DNA of 64,000 bases from Chaenocephalus aceratus (GCA_023974075.1 CM043797.1:12448178-12512177); one strand, 5' to 3'; positions 22,430 to 40,765 are shown, numbered from the stretch's first letter. Notes: generated by a model not told the origin, from the sequence alone. A program made the numbers and translations.

Positions 22430-24748
22430 ACATACACACAAGTGCTGAACACATAAAGTACACTGTTCATAAATTATAAGCTGCAACAAAGCAAACTTTC
22501 CCAAAAGCACCTGCCCTGTCTCGACGCTTCATCCCAGCTGTAGAGGTCTTCTAAGGCTGCAACGCTCGTTGCAACATCAAGCCTTTATTCCCAGGTGATG
22601 ATGTAAGTGTTGAGGGAAGAGCGAAAATGATCTTATTCAATTTACATAATGTGTTGACTTTGGAATGGATACCATTCTGCTGGAAGGAACGCAGGCTCTT
22701 TTCGTTGGCAGCACTCTTGCTCGACACATTTTAGTGATTAATGCACTCAAACTGACTTGAAACATCTGTCCTACTCTCTCATCTAACTGTCTTTTGGCGC
22801 TGCAGCTGGATTGCCTATACTCAATATGGGTTTCGGCATGTCTGATGTGTGGCAGTTTGGTCTGCGTTCAAAGCCAGGCCAGGTAATAGCACTTTGGCTT
22901 CTGTGATGCTGCCACAGGCTCAAAACTATGAAGATCTTTTGAAGAATCTGGCGCCACATGACAACAGTATCTCTCTACTGGTTAATCATACCTTTGTAGT
23001 GGCCAGGAGAGCTCACTGCAAAGGGAAACTAATTACGTCCTGATAGCATTGGGTAAAGTGATGCCAGGTTGTTTTGTTGCTGCCTGACGTGTGACCTGGC
23101 AACCCCTGGAGGGAAGTGACATCAGAGACCACAAGGCTCCTGTTTGCACACGGGCAGTGCGGGGATAAACAGAGGATCCGTTTGGGAAGGCCCAGTGACG
23201 CTTTCCGAAGTCTCACCTCAAAACCAGAGTGTTGACTGCTCTCGTATTCCCAGAGCATCTCGCACTCTCAAGGAAAAATATGCAGGAGTGGCGGTGGAAA
23301 GCCTGATATTGAGTATGAAAGAGTGCGTGGAAGAAAACGAGACAGTAGGGACTCCAGATAGAGGGGGGATGGAGTCAAAGAGGGAGAGAAGGAGAGGCAG
23401 AGTGAGGGGAGAAAGAGAAGGGGGAATGGTCTTTGTTAATCCCTCCACATCTGGCTTCTATTAGGATGTGGGGGCCGCTAAAATAATGTTTTTCACCCTA
23501 CAAGCCTTTCTGTGCTATGAATTACCCACCAGCCACTGTGCCTTCCTGGCTGGAACTCTTTCAGTGAGCCAGTTTCCATTTCTCAGGCAGTCGGCTCGAC
23601 TCCTCCCCCCTTCCTCTTGTCCTCTCTGCGTTCACGATTTTGAAACTCCCTCTTAGCGCCGGCGCAGTAAAGTCAGGCCCGTCTTCCTGTCAGCCTTCCT
23701 CACTTCCTGTCTGTACTCTGGTCTTTGTAACTTTGTCGAACGTACTTCTTTATACATTCTCTCTCCATGTAAACAGTAAATTGGCAAACCAGAAGAGTAA
23801 GACTATGAATAAAATATATAATAATGCTGTGTCAAAAATGCAGCCCATTGGTGCACCTGACCCGATGCAGTAGTGAGTGTTCAAGCAAAACAAAAGACTT
23901 AAAAAAACAACAACTTTGAAGATGCAACCTGTTACTGGATTAATGTTTTCAGCACGTGTTTGGAACGCAATGTAACTAATGTACGGAGTTCGCCGATTGG
24001 GCTAATCCTAGCTGAGCTTTTGCAGTGTCATTTGGCAGTAGGTCGGCACATCGAATGCACACACCAGGCAAAATACTTGGTGTAGCATGTTAAATCTGCT
24101 GTTATTTCTGCCATGATGACTTCTCACAGTTGTAAAACTCAGTATAAACTGCTGCGATGTTGTGCCACCTGACAAGCCTTCAAACTTGACTTCCTAAAGG
24201 CCAGATCCGTGGCCCCCTTCTGTCTCTCAGCAGTGAGACGGTCAGCCAGGTCTGATCTGTCAGACGCTCATCACGACCAGGGGTTAAGCAGAGTGCAATG
24301 TGCAGAGGTGCATACAAGTAGCGGGCTTGCATGGAGATGGAGACATGAGGTCTGACGGCCGCTGAGATGGCCGGGGCCTCGTGGAGGAAGAGGGAGGGGG
24401 GGGGGCTGGGTGAAGGGGTGAAGGGCGGCAGGTCAGTGCCTCTTCACCACTAACACCAATTAGATAAATGAGAAGAGACAGCCTCGAGGATGAAAGGGAG
24501 AGGGTCGACTAATGCGCAAATTCAAGTGGTAACGATGAACTGGCCGAACTTGATTTTATAGCCATTAGGCACCTGTTTTTATGAAGGCAGCTGGTCCTGC
24601 CAGGACGGCCGAGGCTTCCCCAGGTGATCCCCGATACCCGGGCACATCTGCTGTGAAACCAGAGCCATGATGTCTTTAGCACCCTCCGACTTTGACGGAA
24701 GCCTGATCTCTAGAGAGATACTTCTACAAGCATCTAACCAAGCAAACT

Positions 24749-25040
24749 AGATGTCCGACACACTGTATCGATCGTTTAATCAGTAGACTTTCTTTAAGTA
24801 GGATTCAAGTTATCTCACCTGATGACCTGATGGAGTGTGAAGGATTTTGGCTTCTTCTCAGTGTTCAGAGAACAGATAAGAAAGAGATCTCATACCTTAC
24901 CTCTACTCATCACCTAACCCTCTGACACTGGCTTCTCTAAGGGACTCTGCTGGCATCCCCAGGGGAGATATAAGGAGGACAGAAATGGAGGTATCATACA
25001 GTATATCCGTTGAGCATGTTGTCGTTGGTAAACTGTAGCA
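24749..25040 (+). repeat. Direct duplication, copy A
   Basis: This copy aligns colinearly with 25,689-25,985. Shared words include AATCAGTAGAC, GACCTGATGGAGTGTG, GGCTTCTTCTCAGT, AAGGGACTCTG and GTTGAGCAT. I estimate about 75-80 % identity with small indels. It is either an old local duplication or two members of an unrecognised dispersed family. Confidence 0.75.
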
Positions 25041-25688
25041 GCTATGGCCATATAATTAGACAATGGGTCCTTTGCTGAATAGGACACAGAGAAGGAAGAT
25101 GAAGAGGGGAACACACAGGAAAACAAATGGTATAATGTTAAATCAACCTAAAAGCGGACTTGCATTGACCCCAGCTCCGAGGGCCTCGGGACAATACTGT
25201 ACTCATGAAAAATGTCCTGCTAAAACGGCTGCTCTTCATTTTTGGTGGCTGTTGTGAAGATCAGACTGAAAGGTTTCCAGCTTGCGGGGCATTTTTATCA
25301 ATGAATAACCTTTGCCATCATGATAGCCTCACATCTGTTTTGTTTAAATCTCTTTAAATGTTCATTTAAACAGTTGCTGTTGGCTTTCCAAACATTCTGA
25401 TTTGTGTTCTATGGGAACTACGTGCACGTTCAAATTGACGCTTTTGCTGATGACCCCCCCCACCCAGAACTAATTGCAGATCCCAGCGAGATGAAACCCG
25501 AAACTTCTTTTATAAAAAAATTGGGACTAAAAAAGAAAAGGATTTTATTAGCCAAGACCTGCTGATGATTTAAGTTTTCTCTGAACTTGTCCCAAGTCAC
25601 TGACAGATCTATTCCTGTTGTTGCCTTTGACTATAAAAACCCATGTCACGAACACAAAGGCTGATACGGTTGATTTAACACAAGTAAA

Positions 25689-25985
25689 CCACAAGTCTGG
25701 CACACTTTATTGACAATGTAATCAGTAGACCTTCTTCAAGATGGATTCAGGTTATCTTACCTAATGACCTGATGGAGTGTGGAGCATTTCTGGCTTCTTC
25801 TCAGTTTGCAGAGATCATATCAGACCTGAAAGAGCTTTCCCCCCTCCCCTCTGATCACCACCTCACCCTCTGAAACTGCCACTTCTAAGGGACTCTGTGG
25901 GCATCACCGGGAGAAACACTCAGTGATATTTTAGTGACATGAATGTAAGTATCACATATCTGTTGAGCATTACGCTGTGGCAGCA
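25689..25985 (+). repeat. Direct duplication, copy B
   Basis: This is the partner of 24,749-25,040, about 940 bp downstream in the same orientation. The order of all shared words is kept. There is no coding potential in either copy. Confidence 0.75.
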
Positions 25986-26173
25986 ATGAGAAAGTGAATA
26001 CACTGGACAAAAGGCCAAAGCAAAAAGCCCCACCACTTTCCTGCATACAGTAGGAGCAAGAGGCAGACTTTGTGGTTTTGCCTCTTTTTGTAGTCAATGT
26101 GCTTCTCTTTGCGTCCTTTTTGTTTCTCTTTTAAGATCTTTTGCATCTCTTTGTAGTAGATTTGTGTCTCTTT

Positions 26174-26263
26174 GAAGAAGAAGAAGAAGAAGAAGAAGAA
26201 GAAGAGAAGAAGAAGAAGAAGAAGAAGAAGAAGAAGAAAGAAGAAGAAGAAGAAGAGAAGAAG
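26174..26263 (+). repeat. (GAA)n microsatellite, SINE tail
   Basis: About 90 bp of GAA units with a few one-base slips (GAGAAG, GAAAG). It directly abuts the 3' end of the minus-strand SINE, where it reads (TTC)n, so it is best explained as that element's expanded tail. Poly-Lys/Glu/Arg frames across it are artefacts. Confidence 0.9.
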
Positions 26264-26596
26264 TTATACTTTATTCATCCCTTACAGGGACATTTCTTTC
26301 CCCACTCTGTTGTGTTTAGACACATTACACACACAGGGAAGATATACATGCAGAAACACAGGATGTACATGCACACACAGAACCACATGCAGATAGTAGA
26401 GGTGGCAGAGAGGCTGCCAGGTACCCGGCGCCAAGGGAGCAGTTTTGAGGTTCGGTGCCTTGCTCAAGGGCACCTCGACAGTGGCCTTGGAGGTGAACTG
26501 GCACCTCTCCAGCTACCAGCTCACTCCATATTATGTTTTGTGGTCCGATCGGGACGTGAAACCAGCGACCCTTCGGTTCCAAGACCAAGTCCCTAC
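26264..26596 (-). mobile_element. tRNA-derived SINE, minus strand, with (TTC)n tail
   Basis: In reverse complement, a degraded B-box region (GGGTCGCTGGTTTCACGTCC) is followed by a body containing GAGAGGTGCCAGTTCACCTC then GTGCCCTTGAGCAAGGCACC. The 3' end reads CCCTGTAAGGGATGAATAAA then GTATAAC and (TTC)n. This order is a well-known fish SINE type whose 3' end matches that of partner LINEs. About 330 bp plus tail suggests a nearly full-length copy. Confidence 0.75.
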
Positions 26597-26690
26597 ACTT
26601 TGCATCTCTTTGTAGTCGTTGTATGTTTCTTTGTGGTCATTGTGCATCTCTTTCAGGTTGGTATGTGTTTCTTCAAGTTACATTTTGCAG

Positions 26691-31974
<5,284 letters not shown>

Positions 31975-32039
31975 TTCAGGTCTTTACTTTTCCATATACT
32001 GCCTGAGCTGCCAGCACCCCCTTGTCACCCTCTGTCTGA

Positions 32040-32530
32040 AAAGCAGGGCCATGTCTGAAACCGGAAACATGTCCACTGAAGTGTTAGGCTCGAAATACCA
32101 AACAGATCATGCATTGAAGCATCCATAATCCTCTCTGTTTCAGTCAGCCCTGTTTCAAAAGTGCTGATTTCTGGGCGTCTTTACTTTAGATGAAAATAAG
32201 GAAGCCCCTCCCCACGCCCCTCTGAGAGATATTTGGTTAAAAAGAACACAATGTTGCTCGAGAGAGGAGATTCAGGTGATAGGTGGGCGGGTGTGTTACC
32301 TTGGTTGGTGATTGGCTAATGGTTACACAACCCACAAAACATTATGACATCATAAAGTGGGCCAAATCTGATCAGTTTATCAGACAGGTTTTTATACAAA
32401 TGGATACAGGACAAAAAATGAACAAATATTTTTTCCTGAAACGTGCAGAATGTCTTTCCACAGAGGGGGACTCATGTTTATGTATAAAAGACAAGAAAAA
32501 GTGGATTTTGCATAAATAGGTGACCTTTAA
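32040..32530 (+). mobile_element. TTAA-flanked MITE, copy 2
   Basis: The right edge reads GCATAAATAGGTGACCTTTAA, whose reverse complement TTAAAGGTCACCTATTTATG matches the terminus of copy 1 (TTAAAGGGGACCTATCATGC). The interior (32,092-32,180) matches copy 1 in inverted orientation and continues with AAGCCCCTCCCCACGCCCCT. The left edge is uncertain: a TTAA at 31,971 is a candidate, but similarity is clear only from about 32,085. Non-coding. Confidence 0.65.
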
Positions 32531-35219
32531 TGATAATTTTGGGCAATGCATTTGAGAAGTATTTAAAATGTTAGTCAAAAAGACAAACTTAGAATGGATG
32601 TTTTCCCCAGAAATAAAACAAGTGAATTGCATCATTCGAGCTTTGACCGTCAGTATTTATTGAGGGCTGATCCAAAGTGTTCACTGGATACTCATCCTGC
32701 ATTGACATCTTACAACAAACACCTTCTTTGTTCCTAAAACACAAATGATTTCTGTGTCAGCTTGATGAATAGAGAGAATAGCTGTCCATTTAGCGAATGT
32801 CTATCATGGATACGAAGCCACAATCCTCTTAAAACATCTCCGCCGCTGTGTGGTTCACTGTGACATTTAAAAGCATAAACATTGTAGTAATAAATCAGAC
32901 ATGATCAAATCTAAAAACCCTGAGCTGAATTGTGGTTATGAATCCATCTGACAAGGTATGTGGATGCAGTCAAAGGAAGCACAGTGGTGCCTATTGTCGC
33001 TGTGAAACATTTATGACCGCTGCTCTGCAGTTAAACATTACATGTTACTTGTTAGAGTAAACGTTTGTTGACACTCCATCCACCCTTTCCCTAATCATCA
33101 GCCATTAGTAAAATGCAACAGGCTCCTCTCATTAAGCAGCCCAGGCTGACAGGTAGAGAGAAGCCTTTCATTCTCTCCACATTTATTACTGCCTGCTTTA
33201 ATGAGCACTTAGGCCCATCCCTCCACTCCGTGATTTATACCTTTTTTCAGCAGAGATCAGAGGCCCGGGTCCGCTCGGTGCCTGTGAAGCCGGCAGCCTT
33301 TCCTGACACCCGAGGCCGGGCCAGGCACTGGGGAGACGCAGCTGGGCCCAACATGGCGAGAGGTGTGAACTCCCTGGGCTTAATGAGCTGATGGGAGAGG
33401 CGGATTACAGAGGGGGTCAGAGGTGATGTGACCGGAGCCGCAGAGGCTGCTCCTAATATCCATGAGCCAGATTAAAACACAAGAGATTAATTCCATCACC
33501 GTGCAGTCTCAGAGAATTCCTCAAAACCAAACGCTCATCCTGGGACAAGTTGGCAGGTAACCTCTGTGTGTCCATAAGCAGCACGTTGCAGGATACTGAG
33601 ATAAGATCAGATTCAGGTGTTTATAGCAGCAACAGTGTCGAATGAAAAACAGGATTCACACAAGATAAAATAGAATACAAATTAAAATAATAATACAACA
33701 AAAATAAACTATTCAAACAAGATATCACAGTAAGAAGTTGAGCATTTGAATGAACATGTTAAATATATTATGTGTGCAGATGTGAGTGCAGGTTGAAGTC
33801 TTGTAATCTATCTTGCTGTGGTTGTAACTGCTAAAATGAAGATATTATTCTCTCATCTTCATGTCCAAAATATCTTCCAAAAAGCAAATAATCACTCCTC
33901 TAAACAAACATGCAGTATAATCGATGTCGTCTGTAGCCAAACCAATGCACTGCGGGTCCAAGACACTAGCATTTAACTCATTATCTCCTAAATGTCCCTG
34001 AGTTGACATCTCTGCCGACAAACAGACCATACAGGCGAGTCTCTCATTAGACTAAATATATGTGTGCAACCACAGCATAATCAGTAGTTAGTGCAGTGGT
34101 GCAGCTATTAGATGTTTGTATCATGCAGCAAAAGCTCTTTAGAGAAATTGAATACACAAGGTCATCATTTTGAAACTCTTAATGAATGATCTTCTTCAAC
34201 AGTTGTGGGAGGGTTGAAATAACTCTGAAGGTTCATTTGGGAGTATGGGAGGATGAGGCTCGACAGGTTGACATAAGGTCAACAAATTACTGATAGCTGA
34301 ATGTTGATGACCCCAAGACATATTCTTTTACATTTTGTACAAATCCAAGGTAACAAGAGGATTAAAAGTCAACATATAGATACACACGAGAAAGAAAATG
34401 ATTAGATCCAATATATTGAAAATAATAATGATTAAAAGGAAGATAAAAAATGGTGCCATGTTCCTTTTCTGAAATTGTGTTAGTTGAGTATACATTTATT
34501 TTTTTACTCTGTTAAGTCCAAATGTAACGGCACTTTGAAAATATGCATACTAAAGTCCATATGGAAACATTGTTCAAATCATTTGAGATTGACAGTGTTT
34601 TTAAGTGAGTGGAGGAGCAGGTGGGCAAAGCACTGACGTCACATGGAGCTTGTTTTGACAGTCACAAAGGTGGACATTATTCTTTCAGAGATCAGGGTCG
34701 TGTTAGCCATGCTCCTCTGCCCCCTGACCCTGAGAGTAGCTCTACCCATGAGCACCTGGGGGGGAGATCAGTCATTATGAAAGCAGCCATGTTCAGGCAG
34801 GTATGACACTGTACCTGAATCAGCCTCAGCTGCAGCGCCTGACCCTGAACACTCTGGTATCAGAGCTGAACACGAGCTGTCTGAATGTTCCCTGTTGTGC
34901 CATCAATCCATCCCGAGCGCTGCAAATTCTAACCGAGTCCGTCAATTTGTCCTGGCTACTCAGATTTCCCTCAACTAACACTCAAACAAAAATATATCCA
35001 CTTTCTCATGGAATCTGATTCTGTGTATAATCTCCACACAGCGTCCCTTGAGGTGATTTCTCTCAGTTGCTAAAGTCTGTATTTGTTTGGCCAAATGAAC
35101 AAAATAATTGAAGAATCAGAGTTAAAAAAATAAGCATGGCCTCGATACAGATGTGTTGTGCTATATTTAACAATAATTTTCCGCTTCATATTTGTATTTT
35201 GTGCCTCTACTGTGACATG
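32531..35219. other. Intergenic; no gene recognised
   Basis: No frame above 95 codons and no recognisable domain. The block at 33,060-33,330 has closely spaced homeodomain-type cores and might be a conserved element. An AT-rich stretch (33,600-33,760 and 34,300-34,520) follows. I see nothing else. Confidence 0.5.
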
Positions 35220-35502
35220 TTTCCATGCTTTATTGATAGGTATTTAATCTCATACTCCCTTTTCACCCTCTGTCTGAAACCAGAGCCCAGTCTGCTCTGA
35301 TTGGTTAGCTGGCCGGCTTGTTGTGATTGGTCAACCGCTTAGAGATGTTCCGCCCCTTAACCTATCACGTACATTGTGTTGGAGCACTAGCTAATAGAGG
35401 CGCAAATGTGTTACATACTGTAGTGATGTCATTATGTTACGGAAGTTACAAAGAAATCTACAGGAAAGGGAAAATCCCAAAAGCATAATAGAGCCCCTTT
35501 AA
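35220..35502 (+). mobile_element. TTAA-edged MITE, copy 3 (short)
   Basis: The right edge GCATAATAGAGCCCCTTTAA is, in reverse complement, TTAAAGGGGCTCTATTATGC, the same terminus as copy 1 and copy 2. The interior has CCCTCTGTCTGAAACCAGAG then a TGATTGGTTAGC/TGATTGGTCAAC pair typical of this family. The left edge is not resolved and the copy is shorter than the others, probably deleted. Confidence 0.55.
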
Positions 35503-38500
35503 GAATATTAAGTAACCTACCGTCTTAGAGGAACAAATTATAACATCGTTTTAGTTGTTGTCTACTGAATTTAAGAACGTTTCGAATATTGGTAATGGCT
35601 CAACCCATTTGAAATGTTGATCCCAAACCTGGTCTTTGACTTAGCCAAACAAGAAATAAAGCCAAAATAATAATAATCACGTAAAATAACATTGTTGACT
35701 ATTCGCAAAACAGCTCTACACAAAAGTCTAAGCTGTTACTCTGCAGCGATAGAATCCATTTTCACTGCTAATTTATAATTTAAACCCCGCAATTATTCAT
35801 GTGCTGACACACTTCATTTCCTTTCTCTATTTCTCTGCCCTCCATTTCACTTTGAGTATACAGCTGTGCAGTGACCTCGGCCCATCAGGACACAGAGGCA
35901 CGACGAGAAGAAGTCCAGCGAACTCACGCTGCGCTGGGACATTAACTGTGAGAGCACACAGGCCATGAAATAATATGCCTCTTTAGAGGGAGCTTTTTAT
36001 TCGCCTTTAACAGGGCTGTAAACCGCCTTTCTGTGCCTGATCAGGAGACCACAGGGACACCAGCTCCCTCGCTGCTAACACACCAACGCACCTTCCAGTG
36101 TCCGCCCACACCCCTCTACGAAATGGTATACAGGAAGTAGAGACTGATTCAACTTTGGGGTCGAGGGGACTTTTGTCCAGCAAGCCTAATTTGAAACAGG
36201 AACCTTTCAGACAGCTCTATCTGGCTCCTGCCTGTACTGTCTTTCCAGCTGTCCCTAGGGAGCTGGATTTATGGAGCGCGGAAGGGGAGCGGGATGGAGC
36301 AGATTGTTCACGGATCTAACTTGTCTCCCCGACATGAGGGGGAGAAAAATAAAAAGGGGACAGGCAAAGCTGGTGAAATAGCATGAGTTACCGGAGTGGG
36401 GGGGAAAGCAGGGAACGTTATGAAGACATCAGTGTCTTCACTTCACATCTGCCTACAGTGCATCCTGTTTGGGGGGAGGTCTTCTTATGGGGTTTGATTG
36501 AACCCAACAAATTCTGATTAGATAGAGGACATGTCGCACTGTGGTTGCAGAGACAAAACATGCATCATATTGGATACATGCGTGATTTATGTATACATAA
36601 AACACGCTCAAACATAGGTAAAACTCGCTTGGCATGCACACACACTCTGTTTACTTTGTACATTTACCCGTGGCTCCATAGTGACTATCTGGTGATACTC
36701 TGCTGTGATTATGCGCCTGCGGGGCCCGGAGACTCAAGCTCAACATCTGAAAAGCGGAAGAGTGAAAGATTGTATCTCCTGGATGATGTGTTTGACTTTT
36801 TAACAAAAGTGATACTTCTCCGGAGATGAGGGCGCTGTCTGTGTCGGGTGGAATTAAGAAAAAAATGATGAGGGCGGCTCCATCACACCCTGACATCCTG
36901 TCCTCGGCTCATAAACAAACAGGATGATCCTCCAGAGGATCACCCTGCACCACTCCAGGTCTAAACTGATAACAACGCTCTGTTTGTGGATTATTTGAGC
37001 ACCTGTGGGAATGCCAATAACTTCCAAAGGCCATAATGAGATATCTTTAAGCATCCAAACATGTTGGGCATGCGCATCTCCTCAAGGTTGACACATGTGC
37101 TCTGCATAAGCTGCGTTCAGGAATGCATGGGACAGCTTCACGGTCTTGTCTAAAACAGTGATGGATGGTGTCCTCTTGACATGCCAGCCGGTACATGTTT
37201 GTGTATTTGCGTATTGGCATATATTTATATATTTGTGTGTACGTGTCCATCCTCTCTTGTAGGTAATCGTTTTTTTTTTCAATTAATTTGCAAGCCCCCA
37301 TATCCGATGTGCACATGTATATTGGAAGAGTCATTTGTCACTGTAACTGTTCCCCCTCTCCATTTTGCGTCAAAGAAATGCAAGTGATAGGCAATAAACT
37401 GATCCGCACAAAGGTCTTTTGTCCAGTGGAATCTTTTTGTGGACAATGTTTGCCTACTGGGAGGAGACACACAGTTGAAATGTTGTTCCACAATGAGTGC
37501 AACTTTAGAAAACGCCCACTAGATGTGTGATGTTGCTGTGGGCTCACTTTGAATGAGCTGTGGAATATTCTTTGACACAGAATCAGGAACATTGACCATC
37601 AGCAGCTTTTAGAGGTTCCATATGAACAAGTGTTTATTGCATGTAACACTGGCTGTTCACTTGCTTCTGTTCTTTCAAATGGATGTGACAACCCTCGATA
37701 TAAAGCTGCATTTTAAACATTTCACCATTTGAAGTTCAATATGCTCGGGATGGAATACCAAAAAATACAAAACTGCATGAACTTTTAAATACTTAATTTC
37801 CTATAGTTCTTTAACTCTGAATGAAGTCCTGCTCAGATCATTAAAGGGCCCTGAATCCATGCACTGCGATGGCGAACAGAGGACCACCACATGCACAACT
37901 CGCATAACAAAACAAGGAAAAGGAGCTCATTGAAAAGTCAGCGGAGAAGTTACTCAGCAGAGAAACAAATATGCTGAATGTGGAATTCAGGCTGGGTTTG
38001 TGTGTGTGGAGGTTATACGACCAGACGGGGTGCGAGTGAAAGAGAGTGCGGTGACCTGTAACAGCTCCATGACTGCAGTCTGGGGCTTTAAAATCCACAA
38101 GCCGGGGTCCTGGTTTGAACCCACAGCAGACCTCACTTCAGTATAGACAAGGCCGCCCCAATGGGAAACTGATTGTTTATTTAACTACTGTTTTATGGAA
38201 TACCTAGTGACAGGAAGTCCTTAAAACACCAGCAGTTACTATTTATATAGTCCCTTTTCGGAGTAAACACATTCGCTCGCCCCTCCTCCCTCCCGCAGAC
38301 ACCCTGCCGTTGAGGAATGCGCCCATTCACAAGCTGGTGGCCATCTTGGACGCTTGCCTCTCACTTCCTGTTTCCATGGCTACACTCCAGTGCTACGGGA
38401 GATGATAAGCACTTGCAGTCTCGGATCCTAATCCTCTCCATCTAGCACATTTTCTACATCACTTCATGCCATTCAGAATGAGCTGTAAAAGCCAGTGTGC

Positions 38501-39764
38501 AGCAACAAGCGTCACATTTTACACGCATAATCCCTGGATTGAAGCAAATATACACAAAAGAAATGGTTATATTATTTTATTTATTTTAAGTCTATTAACC
38601 GGAAAACCCAAAGCTTTATTGAATTTGAATGTAGAGCAAGGCTTGAGTCTGGAATTCACATGTTTGTGTGCAGCTATGGGGCAGCTGTATTCTGATGCTC
38701 CTCCAGCGCTGCTCCATAAATCACAAGGTCACCATGGGCCTGTGGGACCAGAGCAAACATCAGTGTTAAACAAGAATGATATTTCACTTCAGCCTCTTCC
38801 TGCTGCACGGCTCCCCAGATACCCACTACACCCAACTCCCGCATGCTTTATCGTGGCAGCTTCACGTCGGTGCCGATTCGGATGTTGGGGATGAGACCGG
38901 AACAACACGTTCGTATGATTTGGAGATCCGTTATAAATCTGACCCCGGTGAAAGTGATATAATGCAGAGTAGCAGAGCAGTTTCACATCAGCTCCACATC
39001 ATGAGTTGTTTAAAAAACTGACTGGTAGTAGATTTCGCTAATCAGTTGAACAACATACATCTGACCCATGAAATACATGTTTTCATGCAAGACATTTTCC
39101 AATGTCATAGATGAACACCTGACTGTGCTTTAAAACCCATGCTTTTGTATAGTTATTTTTAATTGTATATCCATGTTTTATATCATATCTGGATCCACTA
39201 TTTGAGATTGTGAATATTTCACCAAATACCATTTTATTAACACATCTTTTATATACCAACCAGATCTCTCTGTCCTTGGATCATCAATTTGGAGCAACAT
39301 TTTTTTTAATTAATTTTATTAGCTTAATTCATCAAATGTGACAAATGAATCTGTATTAAAATCCTTTAAGTGTGACTCTTTGTCTTCTTTAATCCCATCC
39401 ATGTAGTGGCAGTAGCGGTGTGCATGTATATAATCATTTAAATGGTTGTTGACATCTGAGGCAAACAGTGACAGTGTATGACAACTGGAGTTTGGACAGT
39501 TTTATGCTCTTTACAGTTCTCACAGAGGCACGGTATCAGACAGGAGAAGGCTTGAAGGAAGGTCAGAGGATGTGCAGGGTCGCTGCAGAGTCACGAGGGA
39601 CACTCGGGATTGTTCTACACGGTTGCGGCCGGGGAGACGTGTGAATAAGTGAAATGTTACAGACCGATGAAATTCCCAGAGAGCCTACGATGGATAATGT
39701 GATCCCACCGCAGTGATAAAAACCAGATGTAGAGAGGTGCCTTCAAATTTCACTTTCTCTCTTT
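35503..39764. other. Intergenic; no gene recognised
   Basis: About 4.3 kb. Frames reach 142 codons (38,466-38,894) but none has a domain or splice context that convinces. A run of T (37,270-37,278) and AT-rich DNA (39,130-39,370) are present. I see no RNA gene. Confidence 0.5.
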
Positions 39765-40020
39765 CTACAAACACACACACACAACTGTAGGCGCATACCC
39801 AGTCCAACATACAGAAAGGGACAACACACACACACACACACAACACACACACACACACACCACACACACACACACACGCACACACGCACATGCACACACA
39901 CACCACACCCAACACCCACACACACACACGCACACGCACACGCACACCACACACACACACACCCACACACCACACACACACCACACCACCACACACACAA
40001 CACACCACACCACACACACA

Positions 40021-40053
<33 letters not shown>

Positions 40054-40072
40054 CACAACACACACACACACA
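39765..40072 (+). repeat. Compound, interrupted (CA)n array
   Basis: About 300 bp of CA-rich repeat broken by a unique 50-bp piece (39,785-39,822) and by many CCA, CAA and CG interruptions. This contrasts with the pure CA runs elsewhere in the window. Cys-Val frames on the minus strand are repeat translations. Confidence 0.95.
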
Positions 40073-40765
40073 CTCCTTGTCTAAGTCATGAGATATACAG
40101 CCCTCTGAGGGGAAATCCATTTACCCTATGTTGTAAAATATTGTGATTTTTCTCAGTCTCGCATAAATGTATTCGCCCTGCACAACGTTTTTCTTGTCTT
40201 ATAAAAACGTATAAACGTTCCAAATTAATGTTATTGCATGTTAGAAAAAGGACTGTCTGAAATCAACAAAAAAAAATGCAACAAGTGCTTGTTCATGTCA
40301 TTTTAGCCTCCACATCTGCTTTAAAGTAGTCACATAAAACTGGGAGTCGGATCAAACGAATACAACAAACAACAATTAAGCCTTGGTATGTTGTCCTGCT
40401 GTCGAATCCACAAATCCTGACCGGCTCCCACAGAGGGATGGTACTCCTCTTATCTGGAAGTGCCTTTTAATAGCACTGGGAGTCATGCGTCCCTCAGGCC
40501 CCTGCTGACAGAGTCAACACAACCCAGGGCTGCTTTGCAGGTCATAAACACTCTGTTGACAGTGGTCGGAGGCTTATTATCCTCAGAGCAAAAGACAGCA
40601 AGCTGGAGTGACTAACTCCAAACAAACCCAGCCTGAGCATTTAGACAAAGCCCTTGTTAGACGGTCCTATCATTTCCCCTATAAAAGCCAAATACACAAA
40701 TCAGTATTTGAATGGATAAAGTGTAAACTGACGTTGTTTCGCCATCTCGAGAAGTAATTTTGTAT
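40073..40765. other. Intergenic; no gene recognised
   Basis: No frame of note and no repeat recognised. Plain AT-rich DNA. Confidence 0.5.

Larger units (their letters stand above)
26087..26690 (+). repeat. 21-22-bp minisatellite split by a SINE
   Basis: Degenerate units of the form TTTGCATCTCTTTGTAGT plus a few bases, or TTTGTGTCTCTTTG, repeat with a 21-22-bp period at 26,087-26,173 and resume at 26,597-26,690. The SINE with its tail occupies the gap. The same array type, followed by GGGCCTGTGCCCGGTAGGCC as here, is dispersed in fish genomes and may be part of a larger element. Confidence 0.55.
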
